Assembly: GCA_017882205.1 (NCBI GenBank)
Contig: JADGPY010000056.1
Location: 1 to 10,616 of the forward strand
DNA length: 10,616 nt
Source of the DNA: Chitinophagaceae bacterium
GTDB lineage: Bacteria; Bacteroidota; Bacteroidia; Chitinophagales; Chitinophagaceae
Reading direction: 5' to 3'
The translations under genes were made by a program, and so were the position numbers. Shown here piece by piece: positions 1 to 7,793 of this stretch (its first letter is position 1; each line of letters opens with the position of its first letter). The notes beneath the pieces are model-generated. The model was not told where the DNA came from. It saw only the letters and a program-made list of their open reading frames with translations, and did not search any database.

Positions 1-1
1 A

Positions 2-733
2 GAGTTTCTTCAAAACATCAGGACAAATATTGAGACGCCCTTGAGCATCTATGAAGGCAGTAATACCAACTTTTGCGGCTATGCGGCATTGACATATGTT
101 CCCCTGCATACTGACCCCCTCGGTTATGCTAAGTTCATGCTGAAGATTTACACGGAAGGAAAAGCTACTTATGGAAAAGTTTTTTTTGACCCTTCGGCTG
201 AAGTGAAAAATGCGGCGGGCACTTTACGATTTAAAGGTGTTTTGGATGTAAGGCCGGCTGACCAGCTATGGTTCCTTAGCCTGGCAGATCACTTTAAAGG
301 ATATCTAAATTTTTTAAATAAACGATATGATCCGGGAGACGAAAATACTTTCTGGGCATCGGTTAACTATGCAAAGTTTAACCGGATAATCAAAACACTT
401 TTTAACTTCAACGTACACGCCCGTGGCTCCGACCTGGTACATCCATGTATCAGCAACCTGTTTGACTACCTTACTAATTCTATGAAAAGCGGGATAACAG
501 TGGTCTATCTTAACAATGCCTACCTGTACCGCAGAAAACATCATATGCTACGCCCCGGTATCCCCACTCATTATGTAATATTATTGGATATGATAAAGGC
601 GGATAACCTGATCACTATAACTTATTGGGACTATGGATTTCGGTCGCTAAGGCAGATAACACCTGCCTTTTTAAAGAAGATCGTATTTGGCATTTCTCAC
701 TGCACAAAAAAGACAAGGGATGATTCAAACTAA
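2..733 (+). CDS. Papain-like cysteine enzyme, C-terminal part (candidate effector/toxin domain)
   Basis: The reading frame is open to the left edge (from base 2), so the start lies outside the window and the TTG at 41 is probably internal. Seen, numbering from that TTG: an N-F-C-G-Y-A-A motif with Cys12, a P-T-H-Y-V-I motif with His177, and Y-W-D-Y-G with Asp197. A Cys in a 'CG' turn, then a distant His before a beta-strand, then an Asp on the next strand is the arrangement of papain-fold enzymes (C39, NlpC/P60 and related). The middle is rich in aromatic residues, with a Y-D-P-G-D-E segment near 96-101. No membrane segment is visible in the part seen. The gene overlaps the downstream lipoprotein gene by 14 bases, so the two are almost surely co-transcribed. 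Inference: a cell-wall or protein-cleaving effector domain, possibly the tip of a longer polymorphic toxin, with the lipoprotein as immunity partner. It could instead be a housekeeping peptidase or transglutaminase-like enzyme. The CDS is solid; the function is tentative. Confidence 0.6.
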   Translation, partial: EFLQNIRTNIETPLSIYEGSNTNFCGYAALTYVPLHTDPLGYAKFMLKIYTEGKATYGKVFFDPSAEVKNAAGTLRFKGVLDVRPADQLWFLSLADHFKGYLNFLNKRYDPGDENTFWASVNYAKFNRIIKTLFNFNVHARGSDLVHPCISNLFDYLTNSMKSGITVVYLNNAYLYRRKHHMLRPGIPTHYVILLDMIKADNLITITYWDYGFRSLRQITPAFLKKIVFGISHCTKKTRDDSN

Positions 734-1316
734 GAAACGGATCATAGCTTTCTGTGTAATAGCAACGTTGTCTTCATGTGCAACAAAGAATATCACAAAG
801 TATTACTATCAGAACAAAAGTGTACTTGATAGTATTGAGCAATCTTATAAAGACCAATACAAACACAAGCATTTTACCCTCGAATTCATGGATAAATTAT
901 TTGATCATGTATCTTTAGAGATATGGACTGACTCTATTAAATACATATATGAATTCGGAACTACTGAAATGAGGTTAAAGGATACCCTTGTCAAATATGA
1001 CCTAATGGTTGATGGAGTAAATAAACTGATAAGGCAGATGCAGTCAATTCATTGTACATGGGTTAACAACCTTGATTATTATGTAGCTAACACCAGACAT
1101 TCAATGATCTTTATGTCTATCCGGCCGAAGGCAATTAATTTCTTAACGCGAAAGAAATATTATATCCTTACATATTTCCCTGTAACCCAGTATTATGATA
1201 AGGAGGGCCGGCTAATGGTAGCCCGCAGATTGCGAAAAGTACAAAAGATCAATGCAGATATATTTCATAGGATAACTGATAATGTTGCGTATACCCTGTC
1301 TGACAGATTCAGGTAA
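720..1316 (+). CDS. Lipoprotein of unknown family, candidate immunity protein
   Basis: A 198-residue protein. I chose the ATG at 720 over an in-frame start at 687 because it puts a typical lipoprotein signal at the N-terminus: Lys5-Lys6-Arg7, a hydrophobic stretch 8-17, and lipobox L-S-S-C with Cys20. The residues after the Cys (A-T-K-N) lack the acidic run of the Bacteroidota surface-export signal, so the protein probably faces the periplasm. The rest is soluble, mostly helical in look, and rich in Tyr, Lys and Arg; I do not recognise a named domain. The start lies inside the 3' end of the preceding cysteine-enzyme gene (14-base overlap), with an AAGG just upstream. Inference: a periplasmic lipoprotein coupled to a papain-like enzyme is the expected layout for an immunity protein against a periplasm-acting effector. 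It could also be an unrelated envelope lipoprotein. Confidence 0.72.
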   Translation: MIQTKKRIIAFCVIATLSSCATKNITKYYYQNKSVLDSIEQSYKDQYKHKHFTLEFMDKLFDHVSLEIWTDSIKYIYEFGTTEMRLKDTLVKYDLMVDGVNKLIRQMQSIHCTWVNNLDYYVANTRHSMIFMSIRPKAINFLTRKKYYILTYFPVTQYYDKEGRLMVARRLRKVQKINADIFHRITDNVAYTLSDRFR

Positions 1317-1339
1317 AAACTAAGACTAAAAACTGGTTT

Positions 1340-1627
1340 TCAGCATTTATCTTTAACCCCCAGATCACGAAGCATCTCAATAGCGGACGAAGTCACTTGC
1401 CATGAAATCTCTATTTTCTCATTGATAGTATCTAACTTAGATATCAACAACCCTCTTCTAATAAGGGAAGTAGATTTTTTTATATCACTTGGGCCAAATG
1501 AAATTCCTGCTGCCTGTTTTGCACAAGCAGACTTTAAGCCAACAATCATTGAAGGAGTTAATGGATATTGAGTCGAATGCAGAAAATAATTTTTCGGAAA
1601 CGACAAATTGATACGGTGTTTTGTCAT
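1340..1627 (-). CDS. Small protein, possible winged-helix type, function unknown
   Basis: A 95-residue protein with no signal peptide or membrane segment. Residues 47-61 (S-D-I-K-K-S-T-S-L-I-R-R-G-L-L) look like a recognition helix ending in the 'RRGLL' turn common in MarR-like winged helices. A possible wing (62-77) and a closing helix with W-Q-V-T-S-S-A-I (76-83) follow. The fit is by eye only, and the protein is short for a full MarR-type regulator (usually about 140 residues). It ends in Cys95. It lies 90 bases after the porP/sprF stop on the same strand and converges with the lipoprotein gene, leaving 23 bases between the two stop codons. A candidate promoter next to the porP/sprF stop codon would let it be transcribed alone, but no terminator separates it from that gene. 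The CDS call rests on length, an ATG start and lack of competing frames. Confidence 0.55.
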   Translation of the reverse strand: MTKHRINLSFPKNYFLHSTQYPLTPSMIVGLKSACAKQAAGISFGPSDIKKSTSLIRRGLLISKLDTINEKIEISWQVTSSAIEMLRDLGVKDKC

Positions 1628-1708
1628 AGTTAACAGTAAGATACACCTATCTATCCTCGTTAACGAATGTCATTAAAGCTTATATATACCCGTACTTAAT
1701 TGTGATGA

Positions 1709-1716
1709 CAAAACTA
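1709..1716 (-). promoter_or_regulatory. Candidate -7 element (TAGTTTTG) for the 95-residue gene
   Basis: On the minus strand, 1716 to 1709 reads TAGTTTTG, an exact match to the Bacteroidota -7 consensus TAnnTTTG. A TTG at 1735-1733 could serve as the -33 element with a 16-base spacer, slightly shorter than usual. It would place a start near 1702 and give a leader of about 75 bases. It lies right beside the porP/sprF stop codon. A match to such a short, AT-rich motif can occur by chance. Confidence 0.33.
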
Positions 1717-1717
1717 C

Positions 1718-2764
1718 CTAAAACCTGGGGCACAATACTGCTTCCTTTGTAGAATTTTGCCGGTCAAAATAAGTTTGATATGATACAGAAAGTTCAAGGC
1801 CGCCGCGTCCACTACTGGCAGTCTTTAGCTGGGAAATATTAACATCATAACTTAGGGCAATCGCTACCGGCTTATATTCCATTTTGACTATAGGAATTAT
1901 GGCATCTTTCCAACGAACCAAAGCGCCAGCATGGAAAATATATTTTGGATCTGAAGGATCATCAAGCTTATAAGAATATAACATACCACCGATGGTTTCG
2001 GTACTTGAGCCTTGTTGTGAATAATCAGCATGAAAAGTGATGAATGAATAATCAGTCATGCTCATCCTTATTCCGGCAGAAAAAACCCATTTAGGTATCA
2101 TTTCGATACCTGCGTCACCATAAAAAGAAACTTTTGCAGAATTATTGAAATGGTGATAGGCAGCTCCAATAAAAATATTGTCGTCTTCATTTTCGCCTAT
2201 CTGTGTGTTAAGGCTCATTCCTGTGCTTGCATCAAAATAACTGAAGCCGTTATTTATAAAAGTTTCGCCATCAGATAGTGAAGGATCATAGCCTATGCCA
2301 TTGAACTGGCTATTGGTAGTGATCTTAGAACGATCGAGTTTTCGTTGCACCAATCCTCCCATAAATCCAAGTGACAAGTACATGTTTCGTTCGTTGTTCA
2401 ATGATTTATGATAATTGAGGACAGGTAAAACATGGGTTGAGGTTAGAGCCAGGCTTCCGGATCTGTCGTAAAGAATTTCTCCACCCAGGGTTAAAAAATC
2501 ATTCCCTTTTCCAACCGGCAATTTATACTCTCCATTTAATGAGCCAGTCTGGTACGGCACGGTAACACTATTCCACTGGTTTCGATAAATAGTTTGGATT
2601 CGGAGATCTCCACTAAAAAGACCGGCAAGTGCTGGATTTCGTAATAAAGGCGCTTCGAAGAATTGTGAAAAATGTATATCCTGGGAATTCCCCGGCATTG
2701 CCGTCACCAACAAAAAAATTGAAGTGACAACCAGCTTTGATATTATATAGGTATTCCTTCTCAT
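1718..2764 (-). CDS. PorP/SprF family type IX secretion membrane protein
   Basis: A 348-residue outer-membrane beta-barrel protein of the PorP/SprF family. Seen: a signal peptide (about 1-28, cleaved near N-S-Q|D), then the family's conserved N-terminus: Q-D-I-H-F-S-Q-F, N-P-A-L-A-G (43-48), and Y-R-N-Q-W with a following S-V-x-x-P. Alternating beta-strand-like segments fill the middle, and the protein ends in the family's typical C-P-R-F (345-348). The length is normal for the family. Known: Flavobacterium johnsoniae SprF is needed for secretion or surface display of the adhesin SprB, and paralogues often sit beside a cargo with a type B sorting domain. Here the ATG overlaps the TGA of the large adhesin gene (ATGA), so translation is probably coupled and this protein is probably the partner of that adhesin. 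The family call is firm; the dedicated pairing is inference. No other T9SS gene is in the window. Confidence 0.93.
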   Translation of the reverse strand: MRRNTYIISKLVVTSIFLLVTAMPGNSQDIHFSQFFEAPLLRNPALAGLFSGDLRIQTIYRNQWNSVTVPYQTGSLNGEYKLPVGKGNDFLTLGGEILYDRSGSLALTSTHVLPVLNYHKSLNNERNMYLSLGFMGGLVQRKLDRSKITTNSQFNGIGYDPSLSDGETFINNGFSYFDASTGMSLNTQIGENEDDNIFIGAAYHHFNNSAKVSFYGDAGIEMIPKWVFSAGIRMSMTDYSFITFHADYSQQGSSTETIGGMLYSYKLDDPSDPKYIFHAGALVRWKDAIIPIVKMEYKPVAIALSYDVNISQLKTASSGRGGLELSVSYQTYFDRQNSTKEAVLCPRF

Positions 2765-5700
2765 TGTATCAAGGTTACATTTCCTTTATAGGTTAGTATT
2801 GTATCGTTTGCACACAAAACATCCGCGGTATAAACGAATACATCCGGAGTAAGTTTCTTACCCTTAAAAGTTCCATTCCATCCAGCGGAAGCGTCGTTCG
2901 GATTTATATTAGAGCCTTCAAAAACAACTTCCCCCCACCGGTTAAATATCCTTAACATTTTTATCCTGAATACCCCGCTCCCCCGGATATAAAAAACATC
3001 ATTTACTCCATCTCCATTTGGAGAAAATGTATTTGGTATAAATACGTTCGCATCATTGCATACTACATATATGGTTATTTTGTCTCTCGCAATACAATGT
3101 CCTTTATTGGATACTTCTATATTGTACTCCGTAGTAACCGTAGGTCGTGCTGTAATACCAGGAAAGTTATAAGAAACAATTCCGGTTGAGGGACTCCACG
3201 CTGCAGAAGTAACATCAGATGAAATAACTGGTATAATATTTATTGACTGGCCAACATTAATGGTTCTGTCAGTCCCAGCATCAACCAACGGCATCGGGTA
3301 TACGCTAACAAAAATATACCCGGTATCCTTAAAACAAGCATGCATATCCGATCCAATAACCTGGTAATTCGTACTCTGAGCAGGTGCAGCAACAGGGTTA
3401 CGAATGGTTGGATCGCTTAGGCCCAGAGTAGGAAACCACGAATACTGATCAGCGCCATTTGCTGAAAGGCCAACATTTTTACCAATACATATTGTGTCTG
3501 GCGGCCCTATAGTCATTGGAAATCGCTGTTGCACAGTGATGGCTAATGTATCCGTTGAAACGCATCCAAAACTGCTTGTCCCCGACACTACATACCGTAT
3601 GGAACTATCAGGGCTGGCATTTGGGTTGGCACAATTGGTACAGCTCAATCCGGTAACCGGGGTCCAATTATAGCCAGATGCACCTGAAGTTGTTATACTT
3701 AAAGATTGACCACGACATATCCATGTATCAGGACCTGTTTGAACATTTGGCAAAGGATATACCTGGATGACCTTGTTGGTTGTGTCTGAACATCCACTAC
3801 TATTGGTTGCGATAGAGCGAATATTATAGAATCCCGGAACTGGATAAACTTGCGGAACTGGATTTTGCAAGTTGGATATATTGCCATTTCCAAAAGTCCA
3901 TTTCCATGAGATCGCTGATGTATCAGGCACAGCGATTTGACCCAGAAATTGTAAGGTGGCTGGTACACAAGCAGCAGAATCGCCGCCAATGCCAGTTTTA
4001 GGAGTGGCTACAATTCTTACTGGAATGGGGTTATGAGCTGTATCCCTACAACCGGATTGAGTAGTAACAATTAGAAAAGTGTTATACAATCCGGTAGTAT
4101 TATAGTAATGAGTTGCAGGGCTGGGGCTCATAGAGGTAGTGCCATCACCAAAACTCCAAAAATAAGATTGAATTGCTCCGATTACAATACTGTTGTTTAT
4201 AAATTGCACATACCCCGAATCGCAAACTGTACCATTCACAATATTATACTTCGCAAGTACCCCATAAACATTAATACTATCAAGTCCCTCGATCGGAACC
4301 TGGCAACCATTAGGATCTACAAGAATAAGTTTGGGAAGATAGGCACCTGGAGTAATATAAACATGACTGATCACTGAGTCTGGAGTTCTAATGGTTGTAC
4401 CATCATTGAAATCCCAGATAAAGGTTAGCAGATCTGGTGTATGAGCCTGGAAATTGACTTGTAATGGCGCACATCCCGTTATGTTGTTATAGGCAAATGA
4501 ACCTACTGGTCCATTAACAACAACTTGTTTAATTTTTTGATCTGTACAGCCCCCTCTACTGGTAATTGTTAACCTGACATTATAAATACCAGTATTTGAA
4601 TAAAAGTGAGACGGTGAATCCAGGCTACTCGTGGTGCCATCACCAAAATCCCAAAGTTGGCTAATGAAATTGGTTGAATGATTTGAAAAATCAACGATCA
4701 GTGGTGGGCAGGTACTAACGGAATCACTCATCGAAAACTGCGCATGGGGTGAGACGATCCTTATATATGATTGCCTGGTCATGCTATCAGTACAACCATA
4801 TTGGTCTATAATATATAGCCTGATGGTGTACAAACCATCTGCGCTATATTGATGAATGGGATTTGATAAAGTGGAAGTGGTTCCATCCCCAAAATTCCAA
4901 TTATAGGACAAATTCGGACCGGTAGAATAACTTAAAAAACTAACTGGCTTGTTTGGACATGAAACGGTATCATCAGATGTAAACAAGGCAATCGATTGTG
5001 AAACATTAATGTAATTAAGTCTGGTAGAGGTGTCGGTGCAGCCATGGTTGTCGTTCACTACTAAAGTAACGGAATAGATTCCTGCCGCTGAATATGCATG
5101 CCGGAAGGGAGGGGCAGTCAGGGCATCAATAGTTCCATCTCCATAATACCAAATCCAGGAAACTATTGGATGAACACCATCTGTATGCGAACTATCGATA
5201 AAATTTACTGGTGTATTAATGCAAGTTCCAATAGTTGCTGCCCTAAACGATGCAGTTGGCTTACCAACATGAACATACAATTGCTTAATGAGGGTATCAG
5301 TACAACCCAGCATATTGTAAATGACCAATGATACGGTAAATCTTCCGGTTGTAAGATATTGGTGAATCTCAGAACCTGTTGAATCAGTAATAATCGTACC
5401 ATCTCCAAAGTTCCATCGGTAGAACCTGATATTGGCCACATTCATGTTCCTGGCGTGAAAAGAGGCCAATGAGCCAAGGCAGATATCGCTGTCATCAGCA
5501 ATAAAATCAGCTCGCTCAATTATCACATCTACCTCATTTGTTTTGGTATATGAACAACCAGTTGAAAAATTGGAAACAGTAAGAGAAACAGTATAAACAC
5601 CGCGTACGGCATATGTATGCGTAGGATTACGCAAATTGGAAGTTGCACCATCTCCGAAATCCCACAGCCAGGTATCTGCACCAATGGATCTATCTAAAAA

Positions 5701-7578
5701 TTGTCTATCATAAGGGTGGCTGCAATTATAAGATGCAAAGAAATCTGCTATCGGAGGCTTGATATGAATGTAATTAGTAAAAGTTATTGTATCAGCACAT
5801 CCATTGTTCCAGGCAATAAGGGTTACAGTAAAAGTACCTGTATCAGCATAAAGATGATTTGGATTTTGATCTGCAGACATTTCACCATCACCGAATATCC
5901 AAAGCCATTGATCCGGGTTACCGGTTGAAAGATCAGTAAATAAAATTTGCGTACTTGCACAAGCCTCCAGGGGGTTAGCGACAAAATTGGGCACAGGTTT
6001 AACACCAACCCGCACTCCATCTATTAAATTAGTTGTGTCTGTACATCCGCCAGCGGTGGTTATGATAAGTAAGATTGTATAGTTTCCTGGATTTACCCAC
6101 GTATGAGAAGGGTTGGGCAATGTTGAGGTTGTACCATCTCCGAAATCCCATTGAAAGGATACAATAGGGTCAACTGATATTATATTTGGTGATAAAGTAT
6201 GTGTCAGTGGCGCACAACCTTTTATCGGTATATTTATAAAATTTACTTCTGGAGGAGCGATATTGATGTAGTAAGGTCTAAACAATGTATCTGTACAGCC
6301 AACTGAATTTGAAGCGATTAAAGTGACATCATAACTTCCCAAACTATTATAGGTATGAGTTGGATTGGGACTTGTGGATGTGCTGCCATCTCCAAATGTC
6401 CAAAAAAATGAAGTGGCTCCGATGATGGAAGATGTAAAATTTACAGTTAATGGAGCCTTACAGGCATTTATGTGATCCCCAATAAAACTTAGTGTTGGCT
6501 TTGGTAAAACGATCAGTGTTTTTGAAATAGAATCACTACAAGCCCCAAAATTATCTACTAACTTAACAGTATAAGTGCCAGCACTTGAATACACTTTTAG
6601 CGGATTAAAGTCAGTAGAGGTAGTTCCATCTCCAAATTTCCACAGATTACTGGATGGTACTGGCACGCTAGTATTGCTAAGAGGAACTTGTATTCCAATA
6701 CATATTGAATCTGGCATTGAAAAATTTGGGCTTACACTCCCAATAGTAATTGTATTTATTCTCGTGAGGGTATCTCTGCAACCGGCGAGATTTGTAACAA
6801 TCAACCTTACGGTATAGGTACCTGCAGCAACATAAGTATGTGATGGATTTAAGGCAGTCGAAGTGCCACCATCTCCAAAGTTCCATTGGTAACTTAATAA
6901 TCCAATTCCGGTAGATAGGTTCTGAAAATTTACAGTAACTGGTGGATTACAACTCGTTTGAACTATTTGGTTAAAATCTGCATGCACCCCTGTATTGATA
7001 AAAACATAATTCAGTTTAGTAAATGATTTAATGCATCCTGCAGTATTTTTAATTCTTAAAGAGACATTGTAATTACCGGCGCTTGTATAAGTATGTTGTG
7101 GATTTTGAGCAGTTGAGGTATTTCCATCGCCGAAATCCCATTGCCTTGTATCAATACTTCCAGCTCCTGCGGTACTTAAATCCGTGAATTGTACAACTAA
7201 CGGAAAACAGCCTGTTAATGGTGTTCCTATAAAATCTACTACCGGGATTGCATTAACTGTGATATATTGCAATCGGGTTAGTGAATCAGAACCTGCCGAA
7301 TTTCTAACTACTAGTTTAATATTATATTGCCCGGCTATGAAATAGGTAGCAGATGGATTCTGCAGAACAGATGTTGTTCCATTACCAAGATCCCATCTCC
7401 AACCTGTGGGATTCCCTGTTGAAAGATCAGTAAAGTTTACAACCAGTGGCACACATCCAGATGTTGGTGAGCCTGAAAAATTTGCTATGGGCTGTGCTAT
7501 CACCTCTGAACCAAAGCACAGTATAATCAATGCAGGAATGATCTGCAAAAAGAACTTTTTCAGGTAGAATTGCTGCAT
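2761..7578 (-). CDS. Giant PKD-repeat surface protein with type B T9SS sorting domain
   Basis: A 1605-residue secreted protein. Order: signal peptide 1-29 (cleavage after I-A-Q); fifteen PKD domains of 78-88 residues (30-1276), most with the W-x-F-G-D-G core and a N-P-x-H-x-Y strand; three Ig-like domains (about 1277-1351, 1352-1429, 1430-1507); and a CHU_C/gliding-motility C-terminal domain (1508-1605) with F-S-P-N-G-D-G-V-N-D, I-F-N-R-W-G-E and a final V-T-L-I. That last domain is the type B signal for export through the T9SS. PKD domains are extended beta-sandwich modules used in adhesins and in glycan-binding or stalk regions; no catalytic domain is visible, so adhesion or surface scaffolding is most likely. 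Fourteen of the fifteen PKD domains carry two cysteines (one in a 'GCxP'-like turn, one in 'GCTDT'-like), suggesting a disulfide in each. The gene heads an operon with the PorP/SprF gene (4-base overlap). The start is an ATG with no Shine-Dalgarno sequence, normal for the phylum. Confidence 0.95.
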   Translation of the reverse strand: MQQFYLKKFFLQIIPALIILCFGSEVIAQPIANFSGSPTSGCVPLVVNFTDLSTGNPTGWRWDLGNGTTSVLQNPSATYFIAGQYNIKLVVRNSAGSDSLTRLQYITVNAIPVVDFIGTPLTGCFPLVVQFTDLSTAGAGSIDTRQWDFGDGNTSTAQNPQHTYTSAGNYNVSLRIKNTAGCIKSFTKLNYVFINTGVHADFNQIVQTSCNPPVTVNFQNLSTGIGLLSYQWNFGDGGTSTALNPSHTYVAAGTYTVRLIVTNLAGCRDTLTRINTITIGSVSPNFSMPDSICIGIQVPLSNTSVPVPSSNLWKFGDGTTSTDFNPLKVYSSAGTYTVKLVDNFGACSDSISKTLIVLPKPTLSFIGDHINACKAPLTVNFTSSIIGATSFFWTFGDGSTSTSPNPTHTYNSLGSYDVTLIASNSVGCTDTLFRPYYINIAPPEVNFINIPIKGCAPLTHTLSPNIISVDPIVSFQWDFGDGTTSTLPNPSHTWVNPGNYTILLIITTAGGCTDTTNLIDGVRVGVKPVPNFVANPLEACASTQILFTDLSTGNPDQWLWIFGDGEMSADQNPNHLYADTGTFTVTLIAWNNGCADTITFTNYIHIKPPIADFFASYNCSHPYDRQFLDRSIGADTWLWDFGDGATSNLRNPTHTYAVRGVYTVSLTVSNFSTGCSYTKTNEVDVIIERADFIADDSDICLGSLASFHARNMNVANIRFYRWNFGDGTIITDSTGSEIHQYLTTGRFTVSLVIYNMLGCTDTLIKQLYVHVGKPTASFRAATIGTCINTPVNFIDSSHTDGVHPIVSWIWYYGDGTIDALTAPPFRHAYSAAGIYSVTLVVNDNHGCTDTSTRLNYINVSQSIALFTSDDTVSCPNKPVSFLSYSTGPNLSYNWNFGDGTTSTLSNPIHQYSADGLYTIRLYIIDQYGCTDSMTRQSYIRIVSPHAQFSMSDSVSTCPPLIVDFSNHSTNFISQLWDFGDGTTSSLDSPSHFYSNTGIYNVRLTITSRGGCTDQKIKQVVVNGPVGSFAYNNITGCAPLQVNFQAHTPDLLTFIWDFNDGTTIRTPDSVISHVYITPGAYLPKLILVDPNGCQVPIEGLDSINVYGVLAKYNIVNGTVCDSGYVQFINNSIVIGAIQSYFWSFGDGTTSMSPSPATHYYNTTGLYNTFLIVTTQSGCRDTAHNPIPVRIVATPKTGIGGDSAACVPATLQFLGQIAVPDTSAISWKWTFGNGNISNLQNPVPQVYPVPGFYNIRSIATNSSGCSDTTNKVIQVYPLPNVQTGPDTWICRGQSLSITTSGASGYNWTPVTGLSCTNCANPNASPDSSIRYVVSGTSSFGCVSTDTLAITVQQRFPMTIGPPDTICIGKNVGLSANGADQYSWFPTLGLSDPTIRNPVAAPAQSTNYQVIGSDMHACFKDTGYIFVSVYPMPLVDAGTDRTINVGQSINIIPVISSDVTSAAWSPSTGIVSYNFPGITARPTVTTEYNIEVSNKGHCIARDKITIYVVCNDANVFIPNTFSPNGDGVNDVFYIRGSGVFRIKMLRIFNRWGEVVFEGSNINPNDASAGWNGTFKGKKLTPDVFVYTADVLCANDTILTYKGNVTLIQ
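2764..3057 (-). other. CHU_C / type B T9SS sorting domain of the adhesin
   Basis: Residues 1508-1605 of the adhesin. The diagnostic parts are F-S-P-N-G-D-G-V-N-D (about 1518-1527), the R-I-F-N-R-W-G-E strand (1543-1550), a W-N-G-T-F-K-G segment (1567-1573), and a terminal T-Y-K-G-N-V-T-L-I. This family acts as a secretion signal for the T9SS. Type B signals are in known cases linked to PorP/SprF-like partners, and such a gene follows directly. Confidence 0.92.
3058..3750 (-). other. Three Ig-like domains between PKD array and sorting domain
   Basis: Residues 1277-1507 of the adhesin, three modules of 75-78 residues. The first two begin with D-T-x-I-C-x-G and run through a Trp-containing strand (Y-N-W-T-P, Y-S-W-F-P), 'GLS', and a 'Y-x-V' strand, the usual pattern of PKD-like/Ig-like modules before CHU_C domains. 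The first has an extra C-T-N-C pair (1313 and 1316). The third starts D-R-T-I-N-V-G, so it lacks the first cysteine. They probably form a membrane-proximal stalk. Confidence 0.75.
3751..7491 (-). repeat. Array of 15 diverged PKD-coding repeats (about 246 bp each)
   Basis: The PKD part of the adhesin gene repeats at 234-264 bp. On the plus strand the most visible trace is a recurring CCATC(A/T)CC(A/G)AA(A/T) motif, the complement of the F-G-D-G codons, once per unit. Domain bounds in residues: 30, 112, 198, 283, 361, 443, 528, 609, 689, 774, 862, 944, 1024, 1108 and 1193 to 1276. The units are well diverged at DNA level; the longest exact match I noticed between units is 17 bases (5924-5940 and 7418-7434, domains 7 and 1). 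This is not a recent tandem expansion. Confidence 0.9.
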
Positions 7579-7599
7579 GTTAGGGGGTCAGAACGCCGG

Positions 7600-7607
7600 C
7601 AAAATTA
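7600..7607 (-). promoter_or_regulatory. Candidate -7 element (TAATTTTG) for the adhesin-PorP/SprF operon
   Basis: On the minus strand, 7607 to 7600 reads TAATTTTG, an exact match to the Bacteroidota -7 consensus TAnnTTTG. It lies 22 bases before the adhesin ATG, so the leader would be only about 15-20 bases. I see no convincing TTTG -33 element 17-23 bases upstream, which lowers confidence. The 215 bases between the adhesin and hydrolase starts (7579-7793) hold nothing else I can name. Confidence 0.38.
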
Positions 7608-7793
7608 CGCCTAATGTAATAATTTATGAATAATCCTGCTCAGTTTTTTAGCTTATATTCAGGCTTGTTAACATTTTTTGAAATACAACTCTTTTATTAA
7701 GACGCCAGATAATGTGCAATGGCAGCTTTGATGAGAGAATTAAATATTAACACTTACCCCCCAAGTCTAAAGCCTTGGGTAACAATCATAAAT

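Noticed and set aside
314..544. Minus-strand 76-residue reading frame inside the left-edge enzyme gene
   Set aside because: It lies wholly opposite a frame with clear motifs and shows no domain or signal of its own.
1317..1345. Possible terminator between the convergent lipoprotein and 95-residue genes
   Set aside because: AAAAC-TG-GTTTT has a loop too small to fold, and no other stem is visible.
1629..1660. Two GTTAAC palindromes 26 bases apart upstream of the 95-residue gene
   Set aside because: Short AT-rich hexamers downstream of the proposed promoter; no further copies were noticed nearby to suggest an operator.
3699..3989. Second minus-strand frame (96 residues) inside the adhesin gene
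   Set aside because: It overlaps PKD domain 15 and the first Ig-like domain in a different frame; the adhesin frame is unbroken and well supported.
4108..6817. Several plus-strand frames of 75-89 residues opposite the PKD array
   Set aside because: They recur because the repeats have a similar codon pattern; the products lack any recognisable feature.
3751..7491. Recent tandem repeat expansion or CRISPR-like array
   Set aside because: Unit length is about 246 bp with strong DNA divergence and an open coding frame throughout; it is an old protein-domain array.
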